DNA from: Chloroflexota bacterium
Lineage (GTDB): Bacteria > Chloroflexota > UBA11872 > VXOZ01
DNA length: 52,685 bases
Direction: 5' to 3'
NCBI GenBank assembly: GCA_012270555.1
Contig: JAAXIC010000048.1
Coordinates: forward strand, 1 to 52,685
Of this stretch, positions 9,223 to 17,280 are shown in pieces (the first letter of the stretch is position 1; every line of letters begins with the position of its first letter). The notes below the pieces were generated by a model. That model searched no databases. It saw only the letters and a program-made list of their open reading frames with translations, and had not been told where the DNA came from. Both the position numbers and the translations under genes were made by a program.

Positions 9223-10413
9223 ATGGATCCGATACAAAACCCATACGCCCCCGGAGCGGGTACACGGCCGCCGGAACTTGCGGGCCGTGAGGAAATTCGC
9301 GAGACCACGCTGATCGCGCTAGAGCGCATCCGCCGCGGACGCCCCAGTAAGAGCATCATCATGGTCGGTTTGCGAGGTGTCGGCAAGACAGTGTTGCTCA
9401 ACCGCATTCAAGAAGACGCCGGGGAGCGCGGCTTTTACACGGCTGCTGTCGAAGCGCCGGAGCATCGTTCGCTGCCAGCGGCAATAGCGCCCCATCTGCG
9501 GCGAATAGTGCTGAGACTGTCGCGAACAGAGGCGTCACGGGAACTCGCGCAACGCGCCCTGCACGGGCTTGCCGGGTTTGTAAGCGCGCTTAAGGTGAAG
9601 TATCAAGACATCGAAGTTGGCCTAGATTTTTCGCCGGAACCCGGCTTAGCGGACAGCGGAGACCTGGAGGCGGATCTGCAGGACATTTTTGGAGTTGTAG
9701 GAAACGCCGCCAAAGCGGCCGGTTCCTGTGTGGCGCTCTTCGTTGACGAGATTCAGTACGTAAAAGAACCGGAGTTGGCGGCATTGATCATTGCCCTGCA
9801 CCACACGTCCCAAGGCCAATTGCCCGTAACCCTTATTGGGGCCGGGCTGCCCCAGGTGCGCGGCCGCACCAGCAAAGCCAAGTCTTACGCAGAGAGGCTT
9901 TTCGATTTCCCCGAGATTGCAGCACTTTCACCCACGGACGCCAAGCGGGCAATGCAAAAGCCAGCGCAAGCAGAAGGCGTGACGTTTACTGACGACGCGC
10001 TCGATGCCATCGTCTCCCAGACGCAAGGATACCCCTATTTCTTGCAGGAGTGGGGCAAGCACGTGTGGGACGCGGCTGATTCCTCTCCCATTAGCGCGAG
10101 TGTGGTAGACGTTGCCGCCAAGCAAGCTATCGCGAGCCTGGACCGGAGTTTCTTTCGCGTTAGATTTGATAGACTAACACCGTCGGAGCGGCAGTACCTC
10201 CGAGCGATGGCTGATCTGGGTCCAGGACCGCATCGTTCCGGCGCGATCGCCCAGAAACTCGGCCGCGTCGTTTCATCGCTCGCGCCGACACGCAGCAATC
10301 TCATCAGCAAAGGCATGGTGTGGAGCCCGGGCCATGGAGATACTGACTTTACTGTGCCGATGTTCGATGAATTCATAATGCGCACCATGCCCGCAGACAG
10401 CGGTGATTGCTAG
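9223..10413 (+). CDS. AAA ATPase (Orc1/AAA_16-like) with C-terminal winged-helix region
   Basis: This 396-residue P-loop ATPase has Walker A GLRGVGKT (residues 49-56) and Walker B ALFVDEIQ (D175, E176). The arginine-rich region after residue 210 and the C-terminal 80 residues (LTPSERQYLRAMADLG, then GAIAQKLGR) look like an AAA lid followed by a winged-helix DNA-binding domain. Relatives are annotated as Orc1-like or MalT-like ATPases of unknown job, often DNA-associated. Transcription appears to begin at the ATG. It stands alone and no partner gene is obvious. A role in DNA-linked regulation or defence would be speculation. Confidence 0.85.
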   Translation: MDPIQNPYAPGAGTRPPELAGREEIRETTLIALERIRRGRPSKSIIMVGLRGVGKTVLLNRIQEDAGERGFYTAAVEAPEHRSLPAAIAPHLRRIVLRLSRTEASRELAQRALHGLAGFVSALKVKYQDIEVGLDFSPEPGLADSGDLEADLQDIFGVVGNAAKAAGSCVALFVDEIQYVKEPELAALIIALHHTSQGQLPVTLIGAGLPQVRGRTSKAKSYAERLFDFPEIAALSPTDAKRAMQKPAQAEGVTFTDDALDAIVSQTQGYPYFLQEWGKHVWDAADSSPISASVVDVAAKQAIASLDRSFFRVRFDRLTPSERQYLRAMADLGPGPHRSGAIAQKLGRVVSSLAPTRSNLISKGMVWSPGHGDTDFTVPMFDEFIMRTMPADSGDC

Positions 10414-10507
10414 CGTTGTTGCTGATTTGCACGTCGACACTTCACCGCAAGTCTTCTGGAAAGAAGAGTAGGCAACAAGTGATGCCCGAACGTTCAAGAG
10501 TGGGCAA

Positions 10508-10538
10508 GCATACGCAGTCTGAAGCAAGACGCGTATGC
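10508..10538. other. Hairpin in the leader of the aminotransferase gene
   Basis: Arms GCATACGC (10508-10515) and GCGTATGC (10531-10538) pair perfectly. A bulged A is followed by four more pairs (GTCT with AGAC) around a GAAGCA loop, giving 12 pairs in all. It ends about 20 bases before the ribosome binding site of the next gene and has no T-run. It could be an mRNA stability or regulatory hairpin. Confidence 0.5.
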
Positions 10539-10570
10539 GTCACTGAACGACTTTCATAGGAGGAAAATCG

Positions 10571-11920
10571 ATGAAAACGAGCACTCGATTACGCGGCCCA
10601 ATTATCAACACCGAGTTGCCCGGCCCGCGCTCGCGTGAGATCAAGGAAATCTCGGAGCAGTACGAGCCCAACGCGTCCAGCGAGCAGGTGCCAATTGTCT
10701 GGAAACACGCCGAAGGCGTGTGGGCCACGGACATGGACGATAATACGTTTCTGGATTTCACCAGCGGCGTGCTCGTCGCCAACGCGGGACACAGCCATCC
10801 GCGTCTCGTGCGCGCCATGCAGGAACAGGCGGAGCGCGCCGTAAACACATACGACTTTCTCAATGAGTGGCGTCCACAGTTGGCAAAGAAGCTCGTGGAC
10901 ATTACGCCGCCAAATCTCTCCCGCGCGATTGTGCTCTCCACGGGAGCCGAAACGATTGAAACGGCTATGAAGATCGCGCGGCTTTACACCGGCAAGCACG
11001 AGATTGTCGCCTTCCACGGCGCGTTTCACGGCCGGACCTTCGGGGCGATGTCGGTAAACGGCAAGCGATCCAGCCCCGGCATCAAGGGCTTTGGGCCGTT
11101 CATGCCCGGAGTCGTCTTCGCACCGTTCCCCTATCCCTATCGCAGCATCCTCTGCCGCGGCAATGAAGACGAGTGCAGCGAACGCTGTTTTGAGTACTTC
11201 AAGTGGATCATCGAAACCGAATCCGAGAAAGACATCGCCGCAGTGCTGGTTGAGACGTATCAGGGTGCAGCCGGTTCCATCATCGCACCCAAAGATTGGT
11301 TGCAGATGATCGCGCAATGGTGCAAAGAGAACGGCGCCGTGCTCATCATCGACGAGGTACAGGCCTCATTCGGGCGCACCGGCAAGCTCTTTGGCTTCGA
11401 GCATTACGACATCGAGCCGAATCTCCTCTGCCTCGGCAAGGGTATCTCTTCCACCGTGCCGGTCTCTGCGGTCGTGGGAGAAGAGGATATCATGAGCGTA
11501 CTGACACCGGGGTCAGTCTCGAGCACGCACGGCGGCAACGCCTTTTCCAGCCGCGTCGCCCTGGAGAACATCAACATAATCCTGGAAGAGAATCTCTCTG
11601 AAAATGCGGCCCGCATCGGCGCAATACTCGACGCCCGCTTCCGCGAAATGCAAAGCAAGTACCCGTCCATCGGCGACGTGCGCGGACTTGGCTTGGTCTT
11701 CGGAATCGAGTTCGTCAAAGACCCGGAGACCCGCGAACCCGCTCCCGAGTTGACACAGGCCGTCATCAACGAAGCCTTCAAACGCGGACTGGTAATGATC
11801 GCGCCCATTGGCTTCTATGGCAACGCAATTCGTGTCGCCCCACCATTGGTGATTACCGAAGAAGAGGCGTTGTTGGGAGCGGATATACTCGAAGAGGCAA
11901 TTGCGGCTGCCGTCGGCTAG
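10571..11920 (+). CDS. Class-III PLP aminotransferase (4-aminobutyrate aminotransferase-like)
   Basis: This 449-residue enzyme moves the terminal amino group of an omega-amino acid to an oxo acid using pyridoxal phosphate. Sequence support: the phosphate-site STGAET motif (residues 123-128), the HGAFHGRT block, LIIDEVQASFGRTGK with the cofactor-binding D261, and the Schiff-base lysine K290 in CLGKGIS. QASFG stands where relatives usually have QTGFG, and VETYQGAAG replaces the common EPxQGEGG, so the substrate may not be GABA; a branched or dialkyl amino acid is possible. A strong TAGGAGG site precedes the ATG. A 12-pair hairpin lies in the leader. Confidence 0.9.
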   Translation: MKTSTRLRGPIINTELPGPRSREIKEISEQYEPNASSEQVPIVWKHAEGVWATDMDDNTFLDFTSGVLVANAGHSHPRLVRAMQEQAERAVNTYDFLNEWRPQLAKKLVDITPPNLSRAIVLSTGAETIETAMKIARLYTGKHEIVAFHGAFHGRTFGAMSVNGKRSSPGIKGFGPFMPGVVFAPFPYPYRSILCRGNEDECSERCFEYFKWIIETESEKDIAAVLVETYQGAAGSIIAPKDWLQMIAQWCKENGAVLIIDEVQASFGRTGKLFGFEHYDIEPNLLCLGKGISSTVPVSAVVGEEDIMSVLTPGSVSSTHGGNAFSSRVALENINIILEENLSENAARIGAILDARFREMQSKYPSIGDVRGLGLVFGIEFVKDPETREPAPELTQAVINEAFKRGLVMIAPIGFYGNAIRVAPPLVITEEEALLGADILEEAIAAAVG

Positions 11921-12002
11921 TGTCTCTTGACGAGGCCTGTAAGGGAGCTACGAGCCTTTTGCGCAACTTGCGTTGCTAGACTGTAGAGAAGGGTAAGAAA
12001 GA

Positions 12003-12425
12003 GTGTCAGAACTATTAGTAACCGAGCTGAATTACTTGGCGATTCTGGTCGCAGGTGTCTCCAACATGGTCTTAGGTTTCCTCTGGTACGGGCCGATCTT
12101 TGGCAAGCCTTGGATGGCACTCATTGGCAAGACTGAAGAAGACTTGAACCCAAACCCGATAGTCTATCTCGTCTCGTTCTTGCTTTCGCTCTTGATGGCA
12201 GTCGTGCTGTCGATCTTCATTCATCACGTGGACGCCAGCATTCAGGCCATGAGCCTCGTCCTCGGTCTCCTGGTGGCTCTGCTCGCTTGGGTCGGTTTCG
12301 TCGGACCGGCCACGTTTCAGAACAACCTGTATTCGGGCATCTCGAAGAAGCTCTTCGCCATTGATTACGGGTACGTGCTCATTGCTTTACTCATCCAGGG
12401 CGCGATCATTGGCGTGTGGCGTTGA
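12003..12425 (+). CDS. DUF1761-family integral membrane protein
   Basis: This 140-residue protein has four predicted membrane helices (about residues 10-30, 55-75, 83-100 and 115-138) and the family pattern NxxxVLGFLWYGPIFGK near the N terminus. Members of DUF1761 have no established function. It begins with GTG. The preceding gene ends 82 bases upstream. No partner gene is indicated. Confidence 0.85.
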   Translation: MSELLVTELNYLAILVAGVSNMVLGFLWYGPIFGKPWMALIGKTEEDLNPNPIVYLVSFLLSLLMAVVLSIFIHHVDASIQAMSLVLGLLVALLAWVGFVGPATFQNNLYSGISKKLFAIDYGYVLIALLIQGAIIGVWR

Positions 12426-12662
12426 AGTATGGCAGAACCGCGGTTCGACCACCTTTACTGCTCAGTAAGCCCCCGGATCGCTATCGGGCACAGTTCTACA
12501 ACGAGAGTCCAGGGATCCTCAGTAGGCTTTAGCCGACAGGCTAGCGCCATTGTGCTGAAATGTGCGTATTAGGTACGGGTAGTCTAGCCAATGGGCGAGG
12601 TTCGAATCAATCGTGGATTGCTGAGCACGGTACTCTACGGGATCAATCGGAGTGGATAAACC

Positions 12663-14351
12663 GTGGCCAAGTTGAGTGGAGGCGAAGCCCTCGTTAAGTC
12701 TCTCGTCCGGGAAGGGGTCGAAGTCGTCTTTGGAATCCCAGGCATACACATGTCCGAGATTATCGCCGCGCTGCGGGACGAGCCGAAGATTCGTATGGTC
12801 ACGACCCGCAATGAAGCGGGCGCGGCTCACATGGCCGACGGCTATGCGCGCGCTTCCGGTAAACCGGGTATAGTCCTGACGGTTCCCGGCGCGGGTCTTT
12901 ACAATGCTGCCACTGGCCTTGCCACGGCATACGCCCGCTCTTCGCCCGTGCTTGTCATTGCCGCCCAGGTCCCGCGCCCCCAAATCGGCAAGAACCTCGA
13001 AGTCTATCATGAAGTTTCCGACCAGCCCTCCGTGGTTCGACCCGTGACCAAGTGGCAGCGGCTGGTGCTTCGGCCGCGGGAAATCCCGGACGCTGTGTGC
13101 GAAGCGTTCAGACAGATGCGTACCGGCCGTCCCCGTCCCGTGCTCCTCGAGATCCCGCCCGAGGCAGGGGTGGAGCGAGAAGAGGTCGCATTGCGGAATC
13201 CGGCTCAGTATTCCCGCATTGTGCCGAGCCAAGAACACCTGCGAAAAGCTGCCCAGGTCATCGCGCACTCTCGCCTGCCCTTGATTTTCGCTGGCGGCGG
13301 AGTGGGACTATCAGGCGCGGAAGAGGCCCTCCTCGCGCTCGTTGAAGCAACAAACATACCCGTGATCACGTCCAGTGGCGGCAAGGGAGCTATCCCGGAC
13401 CGCCATCCGCTCTGTTACGGCGCGTGCCTCAGTCCCGCTGGGGAAAGACCCGAGATGAATCAACTCTTTGAGGTGATGCAGTCTGCTGACGTCGTAATCG
13501 GCATTGGCACACGTTTTTCGCTGGGCAATCCGGCCGGCGAGGCGTCCACGTTGGTGAACATCAACATTGACGACTCCGAACTCACGAAAGTTCAATCCAA
13601 TACTATTCCCTTGCATGGCGATGCCAAGGCAACCGTTGAAGCGCTGCTCCCTTTCCTCATTGAGGCCGGGGCGGGGAATCGCACATCGCCCGTTGAAGCC
13701 GTGAGCGCGGCACGCCGCCTGATCGCCTATCACGACATTCGACTTAAGGAACCGCAATATCCGATTCTGGACGCAATGCGAAACAGCATTCCGGAAGACA
13801 CGTTCGTCGTTTGGGATAGCACGAAGTTTGGCTACTACGCTCGCACCCACTATCAGGTGAACTATCCCAAAACATTCATAGATTCCGGCTACTCATTCAA
13901 CCTCGGCTTTTCCTTCCCAGCTGCGCTCGGCGTGAAAGTGGCTGAACCCAACCGTCCCGTGGTTAGCGTCATTGGAGACGGCGGGTTCATGTTCAACTCC
14001 CCCGAACTATCCACGGCGGTCAGTTATGGGATCAACACAACAACCATCGTCTTTCGAGACGACTCCTACGGCAACGTTGCCTATGATCTGGACGAGTTCT
14101 TTGCTGGAATCTACGAAACCGACCTGTTAAACCCGGACCTCGTCAAGTTTACCGAGTCGTTTGGCGCGGTCGGCATGCGGGCGGACGACCCCATGGAGCT
14201 GGCAACGCTGCTTCCGCTTGCTTTGGACTGCCAAGCGCCGGTGATCATTGACGTACCTGTTGGAGACATGCCGCTGCCGCGCGCCAAGTTACAGGCGCAC
14301 TTGCCATCTGTGCCCTGGGTGGTTCCCCAAGAAGGCCTGATAGAGTCTTAA
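12663..14351 (+). CDS. Thiamine-diphosphate-dependent enzyme (acetolactate synthase / benzoylformate decarboxylase-like)
   Basis: This 562-residue enzyme has the three-domain plan of the ThDP oxidase/decarboxylase family: an N-terminal PYR domain with the catalytic glutamate E51 (TTRNEAGAAHMADGYAR), a middle domain, and a C-terminal PP domain. The metal and cofactor motif starts at GDG (residues 438-440), but the expected NN pair is R465-D466 (RDDSYG), so an aspartate stands at the metal-ligand position usually held by asparagine. It could be a 2-oxoacid decarboxylase, an acyloin lyase or an acetolactate-synthase-like enzyme. No regulatory subunit gene is adjacent, so a biosynthetic IlvB role is unlikely. 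It starts at GTG. Confidence 0.87.
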   Translation: MAKLSGGEALVKSLVREGVEVVFGIPGIHMSEIIAALRDEPKIRMVTTRNEAGAAHMADGYARASGKPGIVLTVPGAGLYNAATGLATAYARSSPVLVIAAQVPRPQIGKNLEVYHEVSDQPSVVRPVTKWQRLVLRPREIPDAVCEAFRQMRTGRPRPVLLEIPPEAGVEREEVALRNPAQYSRIVPSQEHLRKAAQVIAHSRLPLIFAGGGVGLSGAEEALLALVEATNIPVITSSGGKGAIPDRHPLCYGACLSPAGERPEMNQLFEVMQSADVVIGIGTRFSLGNPAGEASTLVNINIDDSELTKVQSNTIPLHGDAKATVEALLPFLIEAGAGNRTSPVEAVSAARRLIAYHDIRLKEPQYPILDAMRNSIPEDTFVVWDSTKFGYYARTHYQVNYPKTFIDSGYSFNLGFSFPAALGVKVAEPNRPVVSVIGDGGFMFNSPELSTAVSYGINTTTIVFRDDSYGNVAYDLDEFFAGIYETDLLNPDLVKFTESFGAVGMRADDPMELATLLPLALDCQAPVIIDVPVGDMPLPRAKLQAHLPSVPWVVPQEGLIES

Positions 14352-14570
14352 AATACTGTCTCCAGGCGGTGACAAAGTGTCTTTGCAATAGGCACTGTTC
14401 ATCGGCGATGTCAGAATGAGGATAGGGCAGGGAGACAAGTGGGCGGCCTTTACGTATGGGCTGTGGCATTCGCGGTTTTCGGTGACCTCTACCTTTGGCC
14501 TATCTCACTTTGGCGGTGCATTGTCGGGCAAGTCGACGCCGGTCTGCAAACCATGACCTACCCTCAGAGG

Positions 14571-16115
14571 CTACTCCCGCAGCGCTCTCATGGCCAAAGG
14601 AATCTCATTGAGAAGGTCAGAGGCCAAGAGTCCGCTTTCACCTAAGCGTGACCGCACCCGTTCGCCGGTCTCACCATGAATGAACGCGCTCGCAACCGCC
14701 GCCTGCGGCGGTGAGACTCCCTGCGCAAGCAGTCCGACCGTGATGCCGGCGAGTACGTCGCCGGTGCCGGCGGTTGCTAGGGCTGGATTACGGTGGGGGT
14801 TAATCCAAGTTGAGCCGTCCGGCGCGGCGGTAATGCTGGGCGCTCCTTTGGCGAGCATGACAACTCCCCATTCGGCCGCGCATTGCGGCGCCAATTCCAG
14901 CCTGTCGTCGTCTACGGCTGCGGCCGGTTGCTGGAGCAGGCGTCCAAGCTCACCGGCGTGCGGCGTGAGGATGGTGTTCGCTGGTAGAGCTCCTTCCAAT
15001 TCCAAGCCAGCGAGCGCATTGATGCCATCGGCGTCAAGCACAAGAGGCGGGGTGTCTGAAGCAGCGCGCAGACTATCCACGAGCGCCCTAACGAAAGCGA
15101 ATGTCTCCGGTTCATCGCCCAGTCCGCAGCCGACAAGTATGGCTCGATACCTTGGCAACACACTTTGCACCGGCTCTAGGGAATCAGGAATGAGGTGACC
15201 CTCCGTATCCGGCAGCGCCAAGAACGTGCATTCTGACGCTTTCGCGGCCACCAGCGGGTGGATAGACGCGGGGAGAGCTAGTGTAACCAGGCCGGCGCCC
15301 GCCCGCGCCGCCGCCGCAGCGCTCAAGTAGGCTGCCCCGACATAGCGTGAAGATCCGGCCACAACGAGCACCCGGCCGAAAGTCCCTTTGTGCGCTCCCC
15401 CCGGACGCGAAGGCAAGAGTCCCTGAACCAATGAAGCCGTGGAGCGTTGGAGCGTCAGAGGATCCGCCCACTCTGGCGGCAGACCTATGTCGGCGACATA
15501 CACATCGCCGGCAAAGTCAACGCCCCTACCCACATAGCAGCCGGGTTTAGCAAGACCGGTGGCTATCGTAAAATTAGCCCGGAACGCGTGCGCATCCCCT
15601 TCCCCGGTATCCGCGTTGATCCCGCTGGGAATGTCCACCGCCACGCGCAGTGCATCCGATGCTAGCGACCGCTGCAAGGCGGTGAGCACTTCAAGGACGC
15701 CGCCACGCAGCGGCGGCGTCGCACCGATTCCAAGCAAAGCGTCCACTACGCAATCCGCACTCGTCAGCCATTCTTCAAGTTGGGAGGCGCTCTCGGCCTC
15801 CCCGTGGACCGCTACCGGGATGTCTACAGACTGTACACGCGTGAGATTGGCGTCATCAGAGCGCGCGCGCGTCAGGTATACGTACGGCTGAATTCCAGCG
15901 CGGTAGAGATGATAGGCAACCACCAAGCCGTCCCCACCGTTGTTGCCTGATCCGGCGAGAATCAGTACTTGTGCACCCGGCCTGAGTTGCCCCTTCTCTC
16001 TGAGAATCGCGGCAATGTTGTAGCCTGCCAACTCCATCAGGGTGCGCTCATCCATGCCGATGGCAACGGCACCGGACTCAAGCCGACGCATGGTTTCGGT
16101 TTGGACTAGCTTCAC
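14571..16115 (-). CDS. nnr: Bifunctional NAD(P)H-hydrate epimerase / ADP-dependent NAD(P)H-hydrate dehydratase
   Basis: This cytosolic repair enzyme restores hydrated NADH and NADPH. The N-terminal epimerase domain (about residues 1-215) has the GSGNNGGDGLVVA loop and a DALLGIG motif. The C-terminal kinase-like dehydratase domain (about 225-510) shows HKGTFGRVLVVAGS, ILTPHAGELGRLL and the anion-hole motif NPALATAGTGDVLAG. At 514 residues it matches other Nnr fusions. The GTG at 16115 is preferred over a GTG at 16142: it follows GAGGAG at good spacing and gives the usual MKLVQTETMRRLE-type start. AcpS lies upstream on the same strand, a neighbour pair seen in many bacteria, but here a 319-base repeat-rich gap separates them. 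Confidence 0.95.
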   Translation of the reverse strand: MKLVQTETMRRLESGAVAIGMDERTLMELAGYNIAAILREKGQLRPGAQVLILAGSGNNGGDGLVVAYHLYRAGIQPYVYLTRARSDDANLTRVQSVDIPVAVHGEAESASQLEEWLTSADCVVDALLGIGATPPLRGGVLEVLTALQRSLASDALRVAVDIPSGINADTGEGDAHAFRANFTIATGLAKPGCYVGRGVDFAGDVYVADIGLPPEWADPLTLQRSTASLVQGLLPSRPGGAHKGTFGRVLVVAGSSRYVGAAYLSAAAAARAGAGLVTLALPASIHPLVAAKASECTFLALPDTEGHLIPDSLEPVQSVLPRYRAILVGCGLGDEPETFAFVRALVDSLRAASDTPPLVLDADGINALAGLELEGALPANTILTPHAGELGRLLQQPAAAVDDDRLELAPQCAAEWGVVMLAKGAPSITAAPDGSTWINPHRNPALATAGTGDVLAGITVGLLAQGVSPPQAAVASAFIHGETGERVRSRLGESGLLASDLLNEIPLAMRALRE

Positions 16116-16230
16116 CCTATCGCTCCTCAGTGCCCGCTCCACGAGATTCCAATCGCATGAAGGGCATTGAGGCTAAAGCCCCAATGTTGTCGCACTAAAC
16201 AAAATGGCAATGAACACCGCGCCTCACGTC

Positions 16231-16253
16231 ACCGGTAGCGTAGGTTTGCAACC
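16231..16253. repeat. Short repeat family C, copy 1
   Basis: The first 18 bases (ACCGGTAGCGTAGGTTTG) recur exactly, in reverse orientation, at 48493-48510. It abuts family B. Copy 2 (48306-48332) shares the AGGTTTGCAACC core. Confidence 0.7.
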
Positions 16254-16276
16254 CCGTATCGAGTACGGGGCAGGCT
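16252..16276. repeat. 25-base palindromic repeat, family B copy 1
   Basis: Arms CCCCGTA and TACGGGG surround a TCGAG loop, followed by CAGGCT. All 25 bases recur perfectly in reverse complement at 45132-45156. Confidence 0.8.
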
Positions 16277-16307
16277 CTGCGCCCGCCTGTCGACACGCTG
16301 CCATTTC

Positions 16308-16340
16308 CCTCACCCCGGCCCTCTCCCCAGGGAGAGGGGG
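16308..16340. repeat. CCCTCTCCC palindromic repeat, family A copy 1
   Basis: CCCTCTCCC (16319-16327) and GGGAGAGGG (16330-16338) form a perfect 9-base stem with a 2-base loop, next to a CCCTCACCCC-type tail. The same unit occurs at 32218-32254 and 45107-45165, always between genes. Confidence 0.75.
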
Positions 16341-16434
16341 CAGAGCGTACCCAGTGAGCATACCGCCTTGATCTTAATGCGACAGCATTGGGCTAAAGCC
16401 CTCACAGCCGGTCGCACGGCCGCCCCACTCTTCT

Positions 16435-17280
16435 CTATGTTGCCACGACAACCGCCACCGCGTATTCGCGGCTATGGCTCAGGCTGACGTCAAAATGCCG
16501 CAAATTGAGCGCGCGGGCGCGGGCAGCCGCGGCGCCATGCAGGTAGACCAATGGCTTACCGCGCATGTCGGGCAAGACTTCCATTTCCCGCCAACGAATG
16601 CCCCAGATGCCGGTACCCAGCGCTTTAGAAATGGCCTCTTTCGCCGCAAAGCGCGCGGCCAGTTCCGGCACGCGTCCGCGGTAGAGCGTCTGCTCAGCTT
16701 CGGTATAGACCCTGCGGAGGAAACGCTCGCCATAGCGGTCAACAACGCGCGCGATGCGTGGAATCTCAATTATGTCCACTCCCGTTGTCGCGCCCCCGCC
16801 GGTTGGTAACAGGCTGTCATCTCCCGTTCCGGCTGGCGCGGGGCGAAGCAGACCCGTACCCTGGGCGGTGCAAGCAAGGATCTCTTGCGCCATGGACTCG
16901 CAATTGTTACTGTCAGCAGCGATGAGCACGGCACGCCGAAAGAGGCCCTGAGAGCGTCTGGGCCTGCGCAAGAGGAAGAGGTAAAGGGGAACGGCTATCT
17001 GATCGAATGCGGCCAGAAAGGAGGACACGTCCTCTAGTCTAGGCAGGACAACGACGCTCGTTCCGCCGTGCGCGGCGATCCTCTGGGCGCTTGCCGCCAG
17101 CGTCCCGGCGAGCCACAACGCCTCTGGCACTCCTTCATTTATGTCAGCGGCAGGCGAGGTTTGGTTTTCGATGGGAAGAAAGTAGTCCTCTCTCAAGACG
17201 GCAACCTGGGGCAAGTGGCTCGCAAGCGCCCGGCCCACCTGCGTCCCTACCGCAGCATTCCCGGCCAAGATGATAATCAT
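16435..17280 (-). CDS. acpS: Holo-ACP synthase fused to an N-terminal degenerate P-loop (kinase-like) domain
   Basis: The C-terminal part (residues 167-281) is a complete AcpS, which transfers 4'-phosphopantetheine from CoA to acyl carrier protein. It has GVDIIEIPRI with the Mg ligand D169, AARFAAKEAISKALG with E214, and a SLSHSREYAVAVVV end. The first 160 residues are extra. IIILAGNAAVGTQVG looks like a Walker A loop that lost its lysine (GNAAVGT), followed by an LREDYF strand as in nucleoside kinases, so a dead kinase-like domain is likely. AcpS alone is about 120 residues. The ATG overlaps the stop of the preceding FecR-like gene (ATGA), so the two are translationally coupled. Confidence 0.88.
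   Translation of the reverse strand: MIIILAGNAAVGTQVGRALASHLPQVAVLREDYFLPIENQTSPAADINEGVPEALWLAGTLAASAQRIAAHGGTSVVVLPRLEDVSSFLAAFDQIAVPLYLFLLRRPRRSQGLFRRAVLIAADSNNCESMAQEILACTAQGTGLLRPAPAGTGDDSLLPTGGGATTGVDIIEIPRIARVVDRYGERFLRRVYTEAEQTLYRGRVPELAARFAAKEAISKALGTGIWGIRWREMEVLPDMRGKPLVYLHGAAAARARALNLRHFDVSLSHSREYAVAVVVAT

Larger units (their letters stand above)
16168..16404. repeat. Repeat-rich intergenic element with imperfect terminal inverted repeats
   Basis: The 319-base gap between nnr and the acpS fusion has no gene. Its flanks carry 27-base imperfect inverted repeats at 16168-16194 and 16378-16404, both containing TGCGACA-type ends and a GGCTAAAGCC core. Between them lie three separate short palindromes (families A, B and C, listed on their own). 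The arrangement resembles a MITE or several short elements inserted into one another. No target-site duplication is clear. Confidence 0.5.

Noticed and set aside
12467-12495. Imperfect GC-rich hairpin after the DUF1761 gene
   Set aside because: The arms pair only with a bulge and there is no T-run; no second copy of it was found in the window.
12590-12625. GGTTCGAATC near 12599, resembling a tRNA T-loop
   Set aside because: The flanking bases do not form the 5-pair T stem, and no acceptor or anticodon arm can be drawn.
14439-14645. A 68-residue plus-strand reading frame overlapping the end of nnr
   Set aside because: It runs into nnr on the opposite strand, has no start signal and looks like a shadow of the nnr end.
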